Part shown: piece after piece, positions 27,701-38,436 of the stretch | Layout: every line of letters starts with the position of its first letter | How positions within the stretch are numbered: position 1 is the first letter of the stretch | NCBI RefSeq assembly: GCF_949628265.1 | Contig: NC_088790.1 | Coordinates: forward strand, 11,784,545 to 11,848,544 | DNA from: Cloeon dipterum | Lineage: Eukaryota > Arthropoda > Insecta > Ephemeroptera > Baetidae | Length of the DNA: 64,000 nucleotides | Reading direction: 5' to 3' | The notes under the pieces: generated by a model | The model's input: the letters and a program-made list of their open reading frames with translations, nothing else | What the model was told of the DNA's origin: nothing | Databases searched by the model: none | Program-made: the position numbers and the translations under genes

Positions 27701-30700
27701 CGTAATAAAAGTCAAAATAATTTCAACGACAGTTAAAAAGACGTAATTAAGGTAATTAATATAGTGAAATGTCACACTTGTAAGTCATTTCTCTGACAGG
27801 TATTTTCAAACACGGAAGTTAAAGAGCAAACTTTGTTAGAGTAATGACTCTTACATTCCCAAATGCGCAATGATTGATCGTAAGCAGAGAATAATGCCTT
27901 CTTCGAACGGAAAATTGCGCAAAGCAGGCGATGACAGCATTTTCTCATATCACCGGTCGAAGGAGAAAAAATCCGACTGATAAACAATGGCTCATTGGCG
28001 ATAACACAATCACCCGTAGTCGGAATCCCATCGACGCTGCGGCTGGGAAAAAAATGAAATTACGTCACACTCACCTCTGCGTGTATATGTGTGCTCGCCA
28101 TAAGTTGCATAAAGCAGAGCATATTTTCGCACACAGACACATACATACCTTTCGAACCGTTCGATCGAACAGAGCGATCTTTGTTGTTCGCGATCCGTAA
28201 AAGTAAAAGTCGAGCGAGCCTTGTAATTTCATACAACACACGCATTGTTTATGGCATAACGCAAGCACACCGACCTGACATTTATATTTCATCCTAATCC
28301 CATTTTGAACTAAAATCGGAAATTTCGTCATTATTTACAAAATGGTTGTAAAAATAAAGATATTGCTTTATCTCTAATTCCTAAAAGTGATTCACGCTTT
28401 TGTGTCAATACCGCGCGCTTCCTCTCTGATCCTCTTTTGTTGTATCGGTTGCATTATTTACTCTTAACAAAGCCATTTCCGCGTGCAGCTTGCATAATTT
28501 TCGAGGGCTTGGCGAGCAAAAAGAGCTGATTTTAATTTCGGTCGTCGACGTCACTGGATCGGCTCTCTGGGCGTAGAATGTCGGTGTGTGGGACGCCGAC
28601 TCGCAGACAGGTTCTCTTTCCATTGAGTGAGTGAAAGAAAGAGCTCTGAATCCTTTGGAATAAGTGCCTGCAGAGTCGCACAGGCTGGACTGAAATTCTC
28701 GCTTTGAAAATCGAAAGGGCGTTAATAGGACCACTCGTGGTCAGTTTTGAAAACTGGATTGGACTAATTGTTGGGCGTAAATGTGAGCCAAGAGCGCGTT
28801 AAAAGCGCGAATCTAATCAAGGAGGAAAAAATGCTAAAAGCAGATTAAAATGTCATGAATAAAAAAATACTACATGCTATTTTGGGAAATACATTAAATC
28901 GGAATTTAAATAACAAAAATTTTTCAAAATAAGATTAATTAGCCAGCTATGCTTTAGACTTAGATTTTAAGTATTAAATTAATAACTACTCAGTTTTTAA
29001 TTTTTTTATACGTTTTCAACGGTCGCTGATTGAAAATACTTTGCATTGTGGGTGTGAATTTTGTTTTTGAGGAACAGTTACTACTGATTAGGCCAATGGG
29101 GCCAAAACAGCTGCTGCACAATACAAAGTACGAGAGAGTGAGATGCTAATTTTCTTGTTAAAATTTCTATTTTACTTTTTAGCCTTCCATTCCTAGTTAA
29201 TGGCCTAAGGTAGTAGCCAAATTGTAAAATCAATTTAAAATTTAGTGTAGCATCATTATTGCTTCGATTTCGAGTGTCACTCAATGTTTTTTTTATCAGA
29301 TCCTGCAAATATGTATTTGGTTTCTGAAAAAGTAGCAGTTAAATCCTTTCCAGCGTATTTTTCTAACAAAAGCTTTATATTCATAATATATTGAATCTTC
29401 TCCTTCCACTGAATCGCGGGCCGTCCTGTACACCTGGCCGGCCGTGTGTGTCCCTTTCTCGCCAGCGTTGTTGTGTGAGTGGGGGTCGCCGGGTTGCTGC
29501 CGCGAGTCGGTGCTCCTTCGCCAGCGCACCAGCAGTTCGGCACCGACCGCCCTTGCCTCAGGTTGTTGTTTCATTGTTGTGTTCGGTGTGTGTTGACAGA
29601 AAGCGACGAGGAGGAGAAACAGCGTCTGCAACAGGTGCAGCAGCAAGTGCTCAACTGGCAGAAGCAAGTACTCACCAACCAGAGCGTCCTCCAGGAACAC
29701 GTCAACATGCCTCTCCAGTCACTACAGGTTGGTGCCATACGAATTTTCCTTCAAAAATATTGTAGCCAAAAATTTAAAAAATTTCGAAGAAGAAAACTAC
29801 GTGATTTTCCCCTTTTTTTATCCCATTCCGCATTCTTGCCTCTGACGGGCTTTCCAGTTGCAAGCATGAAGTTAACCTGTTCACCTGAGAGGTCAAACGA
29901 ACTCTCTCGGCATCCGCTGCCAAAGTAAAACAATTTATTTACAAGACGAGGGCCAGCAATTTTTCGCATCTGGGCCAACATCTGATGCTTAACTCGCAAA
30001 TAAGTGTCACTCACGATATCCTGCCAAAAATGCCCAATTTTTTTCTTTTGGAATCTGCCTTTGTCTCTTTCAGTGCGTGAAACGCGTCTGTCCGCGTCCT
30101 CCTTTTCAATTATGTATGCTCAGCAATTTTTAGCCAAAAATTGAGTGTGCAGTACGTGCTGGTGAACCGTTGCCGTTACTCGAAAACGTGTTTACGCCGA
30201 GATTAGGCAATAGGCCGAATTAAGCTCGTGATTTTTCATATCACCGTTTTGCTCATCTCGTCATCCACAAGGAGGAAGACGAGCGTGTGCGGCTTTTGTA
30301 ACCGAAGCGAGAAAACAACTTTTAGTTTTGTGGTTTCTCGTCACATCGTATTATGTGTGTACTAGTTTCGAGGCAAGTCATCTTTCAAACTCCCACGCTT
30401 CTGCACTCACACGCAAATGCGCTGAGAAAGAGCAAAAAGTGGTCTTTCGACCCAGCGTGGGCCGTTTTTCTTCATAATAAAAATAGAATTGATCAATTCA
30501 GTTTCGATTTCATCTTGCTTTTTCTCTCTATGAAAATTATCCGCGTGTATTTTTAAATTAGAAAGAAAAACAAAAAATATCCCACGCTGGATTAGGAAAT
30601 TTATATCTATATTTAACTGTGGATAAATCAGATCTTGAACATTTTCGTCCTTTCTTTTCTCTCCCCTAGTTTGATCTTTAAAAATACAAAATCTGGTAAC

Positions 30701-33700
30701 AAAAACAGATCCTTAATTAATTGGTGTAAAAAACAGCTTTGATCGAATGATATTTTTCAACTATGATTCATAAAGATATTTTCAAAGGTGTTTTTAACAG
30801 GGATCAGAGGTAAAATTAGTAGATAAAATGCCTAAGCCATCGATTGCAACTTCAATGTAAGATACTAATTAAAAGAAATTAGAGCTGAAGTAATACTGAT
30901 TTCACTTGAAGCTGATTCCTCTTCAGCTGAGCGCGTTAAAAAGAAACTGATGGACGAGAAACAAAAGATTTGCTTTCCAATTAAAGCTGATTCCTTTTCC
31001 TGATTTGATTATTCAACGGTTAATCAACAACAACAACAAAAAGCACTCCTTTAAAAATCAATGAGCGGTGGTAATCAGCTGGCGAGAGATCAATTAATTC
31101 CGGAGCGACGCTAACGAATTGAACTTTCTCCGAGGCAGCGAGCGATTCGTTTTATGATCTCTGCTCTTGCCTTCTCTCGGCGCAGCCAGATTATTGTACA
31201 TACAAAGAGTTCCGCAACAATCCAGCGGCGCCGCAGGCGACCAAGAATGCACTTTTGTTGCACTTTCCATTCCCGCCGCCGCCACCGCCAACTCAGTTGA
31301 TTGTGTGCTCCGGCTAAGAGAGTTTTAATTCACAGGTACTGCGCGAGATCTTGCCGCAGATGAAGCAGAAGCTGGAAGAAGACGCACTCAACGGCACCTC
31401 GACCACCACAATCAACGAGAGCTACACCACCAGGTATTTCAGCTTTTCGAAATTATTTACTATCTCTTAAGTGGGTGTTCGACGAAACGCTGTTCTCGGG
31501 TGCAACGAACGCGATAATCGTCACGAAAAGTGCGTGTGCGCGAAGCAATGGCGTAATGAATTTCCCACGCACGCTCCATTCATTCGTTTGCTCATTCACT
31601 CTGAATTTGTGCTGTGTCGCATTCGCGCCGGCAGAATAGTCGCATTAGCCTGGCCCGGTTTCCGCTGGTGATCGAATAAAAACTCAATTTCTTGTGACAA
31701 AAAGCGCACCGGCGTGACTTATCGGCTGGAACTGCTGACACACATGACCGCTGGCCCTCTTACCCCGGCGCACACCCTGCTGGCAAATGTATTACGCTGC
31801 AGTCATTTAAATCTCCAAAAGTTCTTCCAATTACATAATATTATAAAAAGGTTACTTTTCTATAATTTACTTAAAATATTAGATCACACTGAATATTTTA
31901 AAATTTACTTAATATTTCACAAATAACAGTTTGAAAAATCAATTCAATTTTAAAAATAAGAAAGGGTGATCGATACAGATAAAAACCCACGTAACCCCTG
32001 CATATTAAGAGCAATCATTTTATTTCTTTTCCAAGCATATATCAAAACATTTTATCCCATTTTAAGCTGAATTTGGTAGGAAAAATCAAGATTAAAATTT
32101 ATTTGAAAGTTGAATAACCTCGTTGATTGGACTATATCTATATCCTGCAACTGCAAACAAAAATTTCCAAGAATCCTTGAAATATGACTTTGATAGACTG
32201 ACTGTTTTAAATTAAAAACTGACATTGAGGTTCTTTTCAATTGAAAACTAAATCTTGAAAATTATTATTACCCAAATGAAGATCACATGGAACTTGAAAA
32301 CATTTAATTAGCTATCAAGCAGATTAATCTGAAGTTAACACGAATGAAATAATCGTGGTAATAATTTAGAGATATTATAACTTTATTTAATTTCTGGTTT
32401 TTTGCTCTTTGAGGAAAAATAAATTATTTTTAAATATGGTAGGGAGTCGTTTACGCCTTTGCTGTACAAAAAGATCTAAAAATTTGTCAGAAAAAAATGA
32501 ATGCATCACAGTCAAAATCATGAGAGAAAGAGCGACACTTTAGGCAAACAAGTTGATGAATATTTACCAACCAATTACTTTTCAATTTTTTCCGATCAAA
32601 CGAGATGGTTATAAAATTATCTGGTCATTTTGTACCGTTTTAATGGATATATCTTACGATACTTCATCGCTTGCTCCTATTTATAAAAAATCAGAGAAAA
32701 TCATACTGAAAAAATTTACTAACAGACAAAGTTTAGTTCTACATCAGCGTACTACTTTTGATATTTGTTTTACAATTAATTTATCTTCTATATTTAAAAA
32801 AAATCAAATGTTATTTTTGAATCCGCTTCCCTTTACATTATTTAGAACAAAACCGAATTGACAATGTGAAGTTTTTTCATTATAAAATCGTCTCGTGCAA
32901 ATGATGAATGAGTAAAATATACAGTAACAATAGTTGTAATAAATGCAAAATGTGGGAGAATTTCTTCTTCCTTTCTTGCATTACAGTTCTATTAATTTTG
33001 ATTATTCCTATGGTAGATTTAATTTTAATTATTCTATATCACTATAGTCGTATACATTCTTAAAAGCAATTAAATCATTCCAGTTTTACCTGTTTGCGCG
33101 GTGGTTGTTGAATGTTGCCTAGATCGAATATTATTTTAAAACCTATTATGTTATTGATCTTCTTGCAAAATTTTATATTTTTTCACCTCCTAAGCAAATG
33201 GAAAATTTCCTCCTGCAGCTAGGGAATTTCCTCCAATTCGTTTTAATTCTTTATCTTTTAACATACTTGAAATCCACGGAAAGCCAGATGAAAGTATTAA
33301 TTTTAGACATTTAGAGAAAAATTTCGCCTGACACTCATTCCTATCGTAACTGACACTCACTCAGGTCGAGTACCCTGCCTCGCAACGCACGTTCGCTGGA
33401 CGTAGACAGTGAAGCAGTTCTCCGCAGTAGCAGCAGCAGCACCCTGGAACGGCGCACGATGACAACGACGACGACGACAAGCAACGTGCAGCAGCGCTTC
33501 CGGCCGCCCACCATCAACCTGGGCACGTGGAGCGATCGGCCAAAGAGCGAGATCGCCCTGAAGCACGACTCGGACTACAGGGTGGGCGTCGGGCAGCTGC
33601 AGGCCAGGGCGGCGCCCATCATCCGCCAGGCAGAGCCCAAGCCCAAACCGGAGAACCTCAACCTGCTCGGCTCGTCGGGCGAACACGTGACCAGGAGCAA

Positions 33701-35322
33701 CTCGTGGCGAGTCACCCAGCAGCCACCCTACAAGTCAAGTGTCACCATTCACAGTCTTGCCACTGAACAGGTCAGTTGATTGAAAATGAAATGTAAACAA
33801 ATTATCAATTGATATTTTTACAAGCGTAGTTTTGTTCATTTTGACTTGTTGAATACTCTTTAACTTATTTTAAGATAAATTAAATCAACAGAGCAGTTAA
33901 ATATTTCTGAACATAAACCAAGAGCTGAAAGAGGGAACAAAAATTAATGATTGACGGGATTTTCGATTTCAAATGTTTTTTATGTGAAAAAAGGCTTTAC
34001 AGAGAGCTTAAAACATTTAAGGCTTTAAGGTAATTTGGACTGAGAAATCGTGATTTTTGTTGTTTTGGAATAAATAAAATCTTAAAGCATGAATGAAAAA
34101 TTAAATTTTTTCTAGTTTCTCTCTCAATTTTCTCATGAAAAAAACATACCTACATCTTTTTTTAATTTCTGTACTGAATTCCCTACTGAACAACAAATAT
34201 TTAAACTGAATTTAATTTCGTCAGGTGCGTGCGAGCAACAAGCCAACAGTGGTGCTGCGACCAGCGTCGTTTGTGCCGCAGTCTCATTCGCAGGACAGCG
34301 AGTACGCGCCACGACCCACGGCTCAGAAGCGCTACACGACCCTGGTGGGGCTGAATGGCGCACCACAGCCCAGCATGGTTGCCCCCGCGACCCCCTCATA
34401 CCCCAAGCAGGTGGTTATCGCGCAGGTGGCGCCCACTGCACCGTTTCCCGTCGTCAAGGGTTTCCAAAATTCGATCCCCAAGGAGCAGGCAACCCCGGTG
34501 AAAATCTCGCCCCTGACAGCCCCCAAGCCGTCGTCGCCCACCCCGGTGCCGCCACCGCCGCCCCAGTTTCAGAAGCCGATGGTGATCAGGCCCACACCAG
34601 CGCCCAAAAAGAAGCAACCTCCTCCAGCTGCTGTCGACAGCCAGGCCGAGCTTATGGACGCGATCAGAAATTTTGGCGGCAGGAGTAACCTCAAAAGGGT
34701 ACGTTATTTTCAATTTTTTTTTAATGTAAATTTGTAGCCATACTGATGATAACCATCAAAATCCCTGTGCCTATTGCATAAACCGATTCTACAAAGTTTG
34801 CACTGAAAATTTCATGCTTTGATGGATTTTCTCTGGCAAATAATAAAAGAAAAGTGTTTGAAAGACAAATCATTCTGCTAGCAAGACGTCTCCCCACTAT
34901 GTTAGGTGGAAAAAACCGTACTGTTTCTTGCTATGTGACGCTCAATATCTTAAAATGAGCGTAAATTTTATAACATATATATTCAAATTAAAATCAAGAA
35001 AATGGCAAAGTTGAAAAGAAGATAATTATACACGGAGAACTAATAGCTTTATAAAGAAAATTACTAAATTTAAGCTCACCCTTCAAGGAAATCGCATTTA
35101 ATAATTCCCAACATATTTTCGCAGCCTTCCTTTTTTCAATTTAATTTGTAATTTAAAAAACAGTGACATCTCCAAAGCAGCATTCGTGGCAACGCAAAAT
35201 AAGATTTCCATCAGTTCGTAATGATATTTTAATATAACAATTTAAGTTCTTGATTCTTTTCTCTATTAATAAGACAAACCACGCAAACTAAAAACCCACT
35301 TTTACATTTTTAGGTAAAGTAA
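15738..35322 (+). CDS. COBL: Protein cordon-bleu (COBL) homologue, 5'-partial, long isoform
   Basis: Seventeen exons join without a phase conflict: 15738-15941, 16184-16305, 16365-16643, 17947-18173, 19261-19458, 20061-20224, 20581-20888, 22435-23358, 23595-24166, 24219-24356, 24417-24552, 24607-24918, 29600-29727, 31336-31433, 33365-33770, 34225-34698 and 35314-35322. They encode about 1,565 residues; the start codon is upstream. In order: a COBL ubiquitin-like domain (VDRSTPMMDLL), Ser/Pro-rich linkers with KGRAPKPP and KQKAPAPPP motifs, an acidic coiled-coil stretch, a KLPAPPSAF motif, and a C-terminal WH2 motif (AELMDAIRNFGG..NLKR). COBL proteins nucleate or sever actin and shape cortical actin structures; vertebrate forms carry several WH2 motifs, here I find one. 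The last exon would add only VK before TAA. The tail-to-tail neighbour is a Rab11-FIP gene. Confidence 0.88.
15942..16183 (+). other. GC-AG intron inside the COBL domain
   Basis: The donor is AG|GCAAGT and the acceptor TTTGTTCAG. Splicing here joins AGG AG to C ACG CCG and gives VDRSTPMMDLL, which fits the family. A nearby GT donor (CAA|GTACAG at 15,946) would put the next exon out of frame. AG|GCAAGT is the standard consensus for functional GC donors. Confidence 0.8.
16644..17946 (+). other. COBL intron
   Basis: Donor CCAG|GTGAGC, acceptor GGTTTCAG. AT-rich interior with a GC-richer patch near 17.2-17.4 kb; no gene seen. Confidence 0.7.
18174..19260 (+). other. COBL intron
   Basis: Donor CCA|GTAAGT, acceptor GTGTTTTCAG. 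No gene seen inside. Confidence 0.7.
20055..20060 (+). other. NAGNAG tandem acceptor in COBL
   Basis: The acceptor reads CTCAGCAG before GTGCCTGCAG. Either AG can be used, which would add or omit one Gln at the exon start without changing the frame. Confidence 0.55.
20581..21430 (+). CDS. COBL: COBL alternative terminal exon (short isoform)
   Basis: If the donor at 20,888/20,889 (CACAG|GTAAGA) is skipped, the same frame stays open for another 180 codons and ends in TAA at 21,428-21,430. The extension is proline-rich at first (FPVEVRPPLPRAPPP), then Lys/Arg-rich, and ends EEYAL-like with a short hydrophobic helix (ALFLSQLAKIL). Codon use and composition look coding rather than intronic. AATAAA hexamers near 21,946 and 22,120 could serve as poly(A) signals. 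The product would keep the ubiquitin-like domain and KxAPxPP motifs but lose the acidic part and WH2. The long isoform splices from 20,888 to 22,435 (G|CT, Ala). Confidence 0.6.
21431..22434 (+). other. COBL intron / possible 3'UTR of the short isoform
   Basis: Very AT-rich and without coding signal until the polypyrimidine tract and TTGTAG acceptor at 22,434. It contains several AATAAA hexamers, consistent with a 3'UTR for the read-through transcript. Confidence 0.55.
24002..24040 (+). repeat. GAG microsatellite encoding poly-Glu
   Basis: Twelve pure GAG codons plus one GAA encode thirteen consecutive Glu residues inside COBL exon 23,595-24,166, within a longer acidic, heptad-like coiled-coil region. 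The pure trinucleotide makes length polymorphism likely. Confidence 0.9.
24919..29599 (+). other. Long COBL intron (4.7 kb)
   Basis: Donor ACTG|GTGAGT, acceptor TGTTGACAG, both phase 1. Several GC-richer patches (26.3-26.8, 27.2-27.4, 28.5-28.7 and 29.4-29.6 kb) hold only chance open frames. No nested gene was recognised. Confidence 0.65.
29728..31335 (+). other. COBL intron
   Basis: Donor CTACAG|GTTGGT, acceptor TTCACAG. No gene seen. Confidence 0.65.
31434..33364 (+). other. COBL intron
   Basis: Donor ACCAG|GTATTT, acceptor CACTCAG. AT-rich; no gene seen. Confidence 0.65.
33771..34224 (+). other. COBL intron
   Basis: Donor GAACAG|GTCAGT, acceptor TTTCGTCAG. AT-rich, no gene. Confidence 0.65.
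34639..34698 (+). other. COBL: WH2 actin-binding motif of COBL
   Basis: The residues SQAELMDAIRNFGG followed by RSNLKR match the WH2 pattern: an amphipathic helix (LMDAIRNF), a Gly turn, then the LKKV-like extension, here LKR plus V from the next exon. It is preceded by a proline-rich stretch (PTPVPPPPP), a usual profilin or SH3 arrangement in WH2 actin nucleators. Confidence 0.88.
34699..35313 (+). other. Last COBL intron
   Basis: Donor AAAAGG|GTACGT, acceptor ACATTTTTAG|GTAAAG. Splicing in phase 0 gives VK-stop and so completes the LKRV of WH2. The acceptor is itself followed by a donor-like GTAAAG, so a further downstream exon cannot be fully excluded. Confidence 0.55.
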
Positions 35323-35509
35323 AACCACGCACGTTTGTCATCGTTTGAGAATCTTCGCCAGGCGGCAACCTTTTTCGTCATATTTCGCCCTCCCACACAT
35401 CGAATATCCAACGTTAAAATAAGGAAACCGCACCGCATCCATCGCCAACGCGCACCATTGCAGAATCAATAAATAGCAAAATCACACGCACCGCTCCATG
35501 TGTATATAT

Positions 35510-35515
35510 AATAAA
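35510..35515 (+). terminator. Likely COBL poly(A) signal
   Basis: AATAAA about 190 bp after the proposed stop; another AATAAA lies at 35,468-35,473. Confidence 0.5.
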
Positions 35516-35529
35516 GAAGACAAAATTGT

Positions 35530-37632
35530 TTGTATGCAAGAGATGAAATCGTGTGAGCTCCTTCAAAGTCTGTATCTTTTAAATGTTGTCGATGCGTGTT
35601 TAACGAAATAACTCAAAGCGGAATAATCCAGTTTTAGTTGGTAAAATACACAATATATCAATGTTATAATTGCTCAGCACGTCCATGTGATATGCAGGTA
35701 GAGTTAGTGTTTACTATATATATAAAAAAGAGATGAGCGTCAGCACTCTCAGAACCCATATTTTTTTTGTAAAAATTGTGCAACCAGCTATGCAGAGAGA
35801 AAATGCATTTAGACTAGGCCGAGAATAAGTGGAATCCACAGCTTTTAGGTCTACTCTCTGATATGATTTCCTGGCACTCGTTGTGGAGGGTTTGGAGATT
35901 GAAAGTATATGTGTTCTTTAATATTCTCTCTCCACCAGGGTTTGGAAATTGAGACAGCTTAATATATGTGCCTCGATGTATTTGGTTTTTATTAACATTC
36001 ACACACTTGTTAACTACTCATGATACTTATTGTTGGTTTCTTTTTTTTCAAGCCACGTGATAATCTAAATCGAGGTGTGAAATTATAATTTTTGTGAAGA
36101 GTGAGAAAGAGGAGCGTTACGCTTGAGTAAAAATATATATGCATTGTACATTATTTGTTGATTTTTTATTTTCACTGGATCCCATATTAGTAGAAAAGTT
36201 TTTCAGATATAATTATGAACTGTATTGTATCGTACACGCATACTTAAAAAAATATAAATCTTTTTTGGTGAGAGATAATGCCTCAAATTTTCCCATCCTT
36301 TTATAAACACTGAATAATTGAATTTCTTATTTATACCTACTCTTGCGAAATTGAATTAAAAAAAAAACGCAGAAGCAAAAGTTGGTTGAATTTTATGATA
36401 ACACATAAAATTGCTAAAAATTTTCTATTTTTGGCATAAGTTAGCCTGAGCAAATTTGCATTGCGGTATCTTTTTATAATTATCTCATTTGGCAAAGGTT
36501 GGTAAAGATATGAGGTGAGCAATACACCCAAAATTTCGACTTTCATCATATTCAGTTTCAAAGATTTTGAGGTTAGAAGATTGACCCCAATATAAGAAAA
36601 TTGACAGCAACTCCGGTTTGATGCATGCTAGAGGGATGCGGTTTCGACCAAATAAATGTGATTTACTACTTTCCTCTACAATTTTGCACTATAATTGTAG
36701 AATAACGTATTTGTAGCTATTTTTTCTCATTTTATGCATGCTATCAAGCTAATTATTAAAGTCCTGTGAAAAATTCACGGTGGTATTGTTTTTAGTTTTT
36801 TTAGATTAGCGGTGAAACATCCAGCGCAGCCATTCCGTTGCTGGAGCGCCTGATATCTTTATTATCGGCATTTCCACAAAACTGTCCTGCTCAATAAGTT
36901 TTCGGCTCCTGTGATTGCAAAAAAGAAGCACGACTTGTTCGTAAAAATTACACAAGCAAATATTTCCAGTTTTAAAAATAACATTTTATTTTATAATAAT
37001 TATCATACATCATGTAAAAACAGCGATTGTCAAGAATATAATATTTCATTACTCATTTTACGCCACAAGAATCGTGGAATTAATTACATAATGCATTTTG
37101 TGTGAGCACACAAGGAAGGGATCACAATTTGGAGGGTTTACAGTTAAGATATATTTGGAATGGTCCACTAATTAACAGGCATTTGATTAATCAGACTGTA
37201 CAGTTCTCGTTACTTAGCTCTGACATTCTCTCACAATTAAAATCTAATAGAAAAATTCCTTAAGTCGGCTGCAAAGACACTATCATTGAGTCTTAATTAT
37301 TGTGATGAAGATTGACTTTTGGCATCAGCAAGGTTTTGGCTGCTGTCCGTCGATCACCCTGACGAGCTGCAAATCAATTTTTGCGTTCAAGGCAGCACTT
37401 TATTTCTGCGGGAAACACTGACGTTCAAGAGAACATGCATATATTAAGATGAAGAAAGTATGCATAAGTGAGACTAACATGCAATTGGGTGCAAGAATTA
37501 AAGGGGAGAAAATAATGTGCTTGGTTGTTAAAGTAGAATTCGTCAAGAATATTTACAGCGAAAAAAGTTCAGAGATCTTTCTGAATCTCTACTGGAGTGC
37601 TTCATCTTTGCTACCCAGGCCGAGAGTTGGTC
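35530..37632. other. Intergenic region between convergent genes
   Basis: About 2.1 kb of AT-rich DNA between the COBL 3' end (+) and the Rab11-FIP 3' end (-). It probably includes both 3'UTRs. An AATAAA for the minus strand is at 37,404-37,399. No gene seen. Confidence 0.5.
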
Positions 37633-38436
37633 TCACCTAACACTTTTCTGTTTGACGTACGGATTTTGCAGGATGCGCGGCGTAGTTTCCATCACCCTGA
37701 GCAGCAGGTCGTCTAGGTAGTCCTCCATGTCTTTGATGCGCTTCTGCTGCAGCTCCACAGCACACTGCAGGTTGCACACCAGCTCCACCAACTCCTGCAA
37801 TAATTCGTTCAATTCGGAATTCTTAAGAAAAACCCCTCAAATGAATATCGTTTAAATTTGAGCTCAATGAGTTACATGTAAAAACTTTTTCAAGCACGGA
37901 ATTTTTATTGGTTCATCTCTTTTGATATTGGCAACCCCCTGATTGCGAACTACTCGCGAAAACGCCAATAATATGGGCCAGCTCATGTCTCTGTCACTGC
38001 TCCCACACCGGGGTCTTCTATTGAAACGTTAGACACTTGTCCAGTGAAATTCATTGACGCATGTTATTGGAAAGGTGGAGAGAGCTTCCCAATCCTTTAA
38101 ATCCGAATGGACTCGTTATTGCATTGGAAGAGAATCAAATATGGCGCAAATCAGCCCGTACTCAACTCCCAAACATGGCTCAGAGTCTCACATAGCGAGT
38201 GCAGGCAAAACATGGGCTCAACTCTACAACCGACAACTTGGTAAAATAAATAAATGAATGAAATGTCTGGTTTTTTACAGCTCAATATTTTTTGCATTTT
38301 TTTAATTAACATGAAATATTATTTCCAGTTAAAAAAATCTCGTTATGATTGCCAGCGATAATTTTTTCATTAAATCACTTCATTCATAAAAAAATTAGGA
38401 GCTTTTATAGTTTAGATAGTTTAGTTTTAACGTACC
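37633..38436 (-). other. Rip11: Rab11-binding domain and stop of Rab11-FIP
   Basis: The last exon (37,794-37,633), together with the end of the preceding one, encodes a coiled coil from EVMDKFKDKSREELVELV to EDYLDDLLLRVMETTPRIL, then QNPYVKQKSVR and TGA. The YxDxLLxRVMExxPxIL core is the conserved FIP-RBD signature. The intron between (37,795-38,435) is AT-rich with nothing recognised inside. Confidence 0.9.

Noticed and set aside
32553..32861. 102-codon + strand open frame inside a COBL intron
   Set aside because: Low-complexity Phe/Lys/Ile composition typical of AT-rich intron sequence; no motif.
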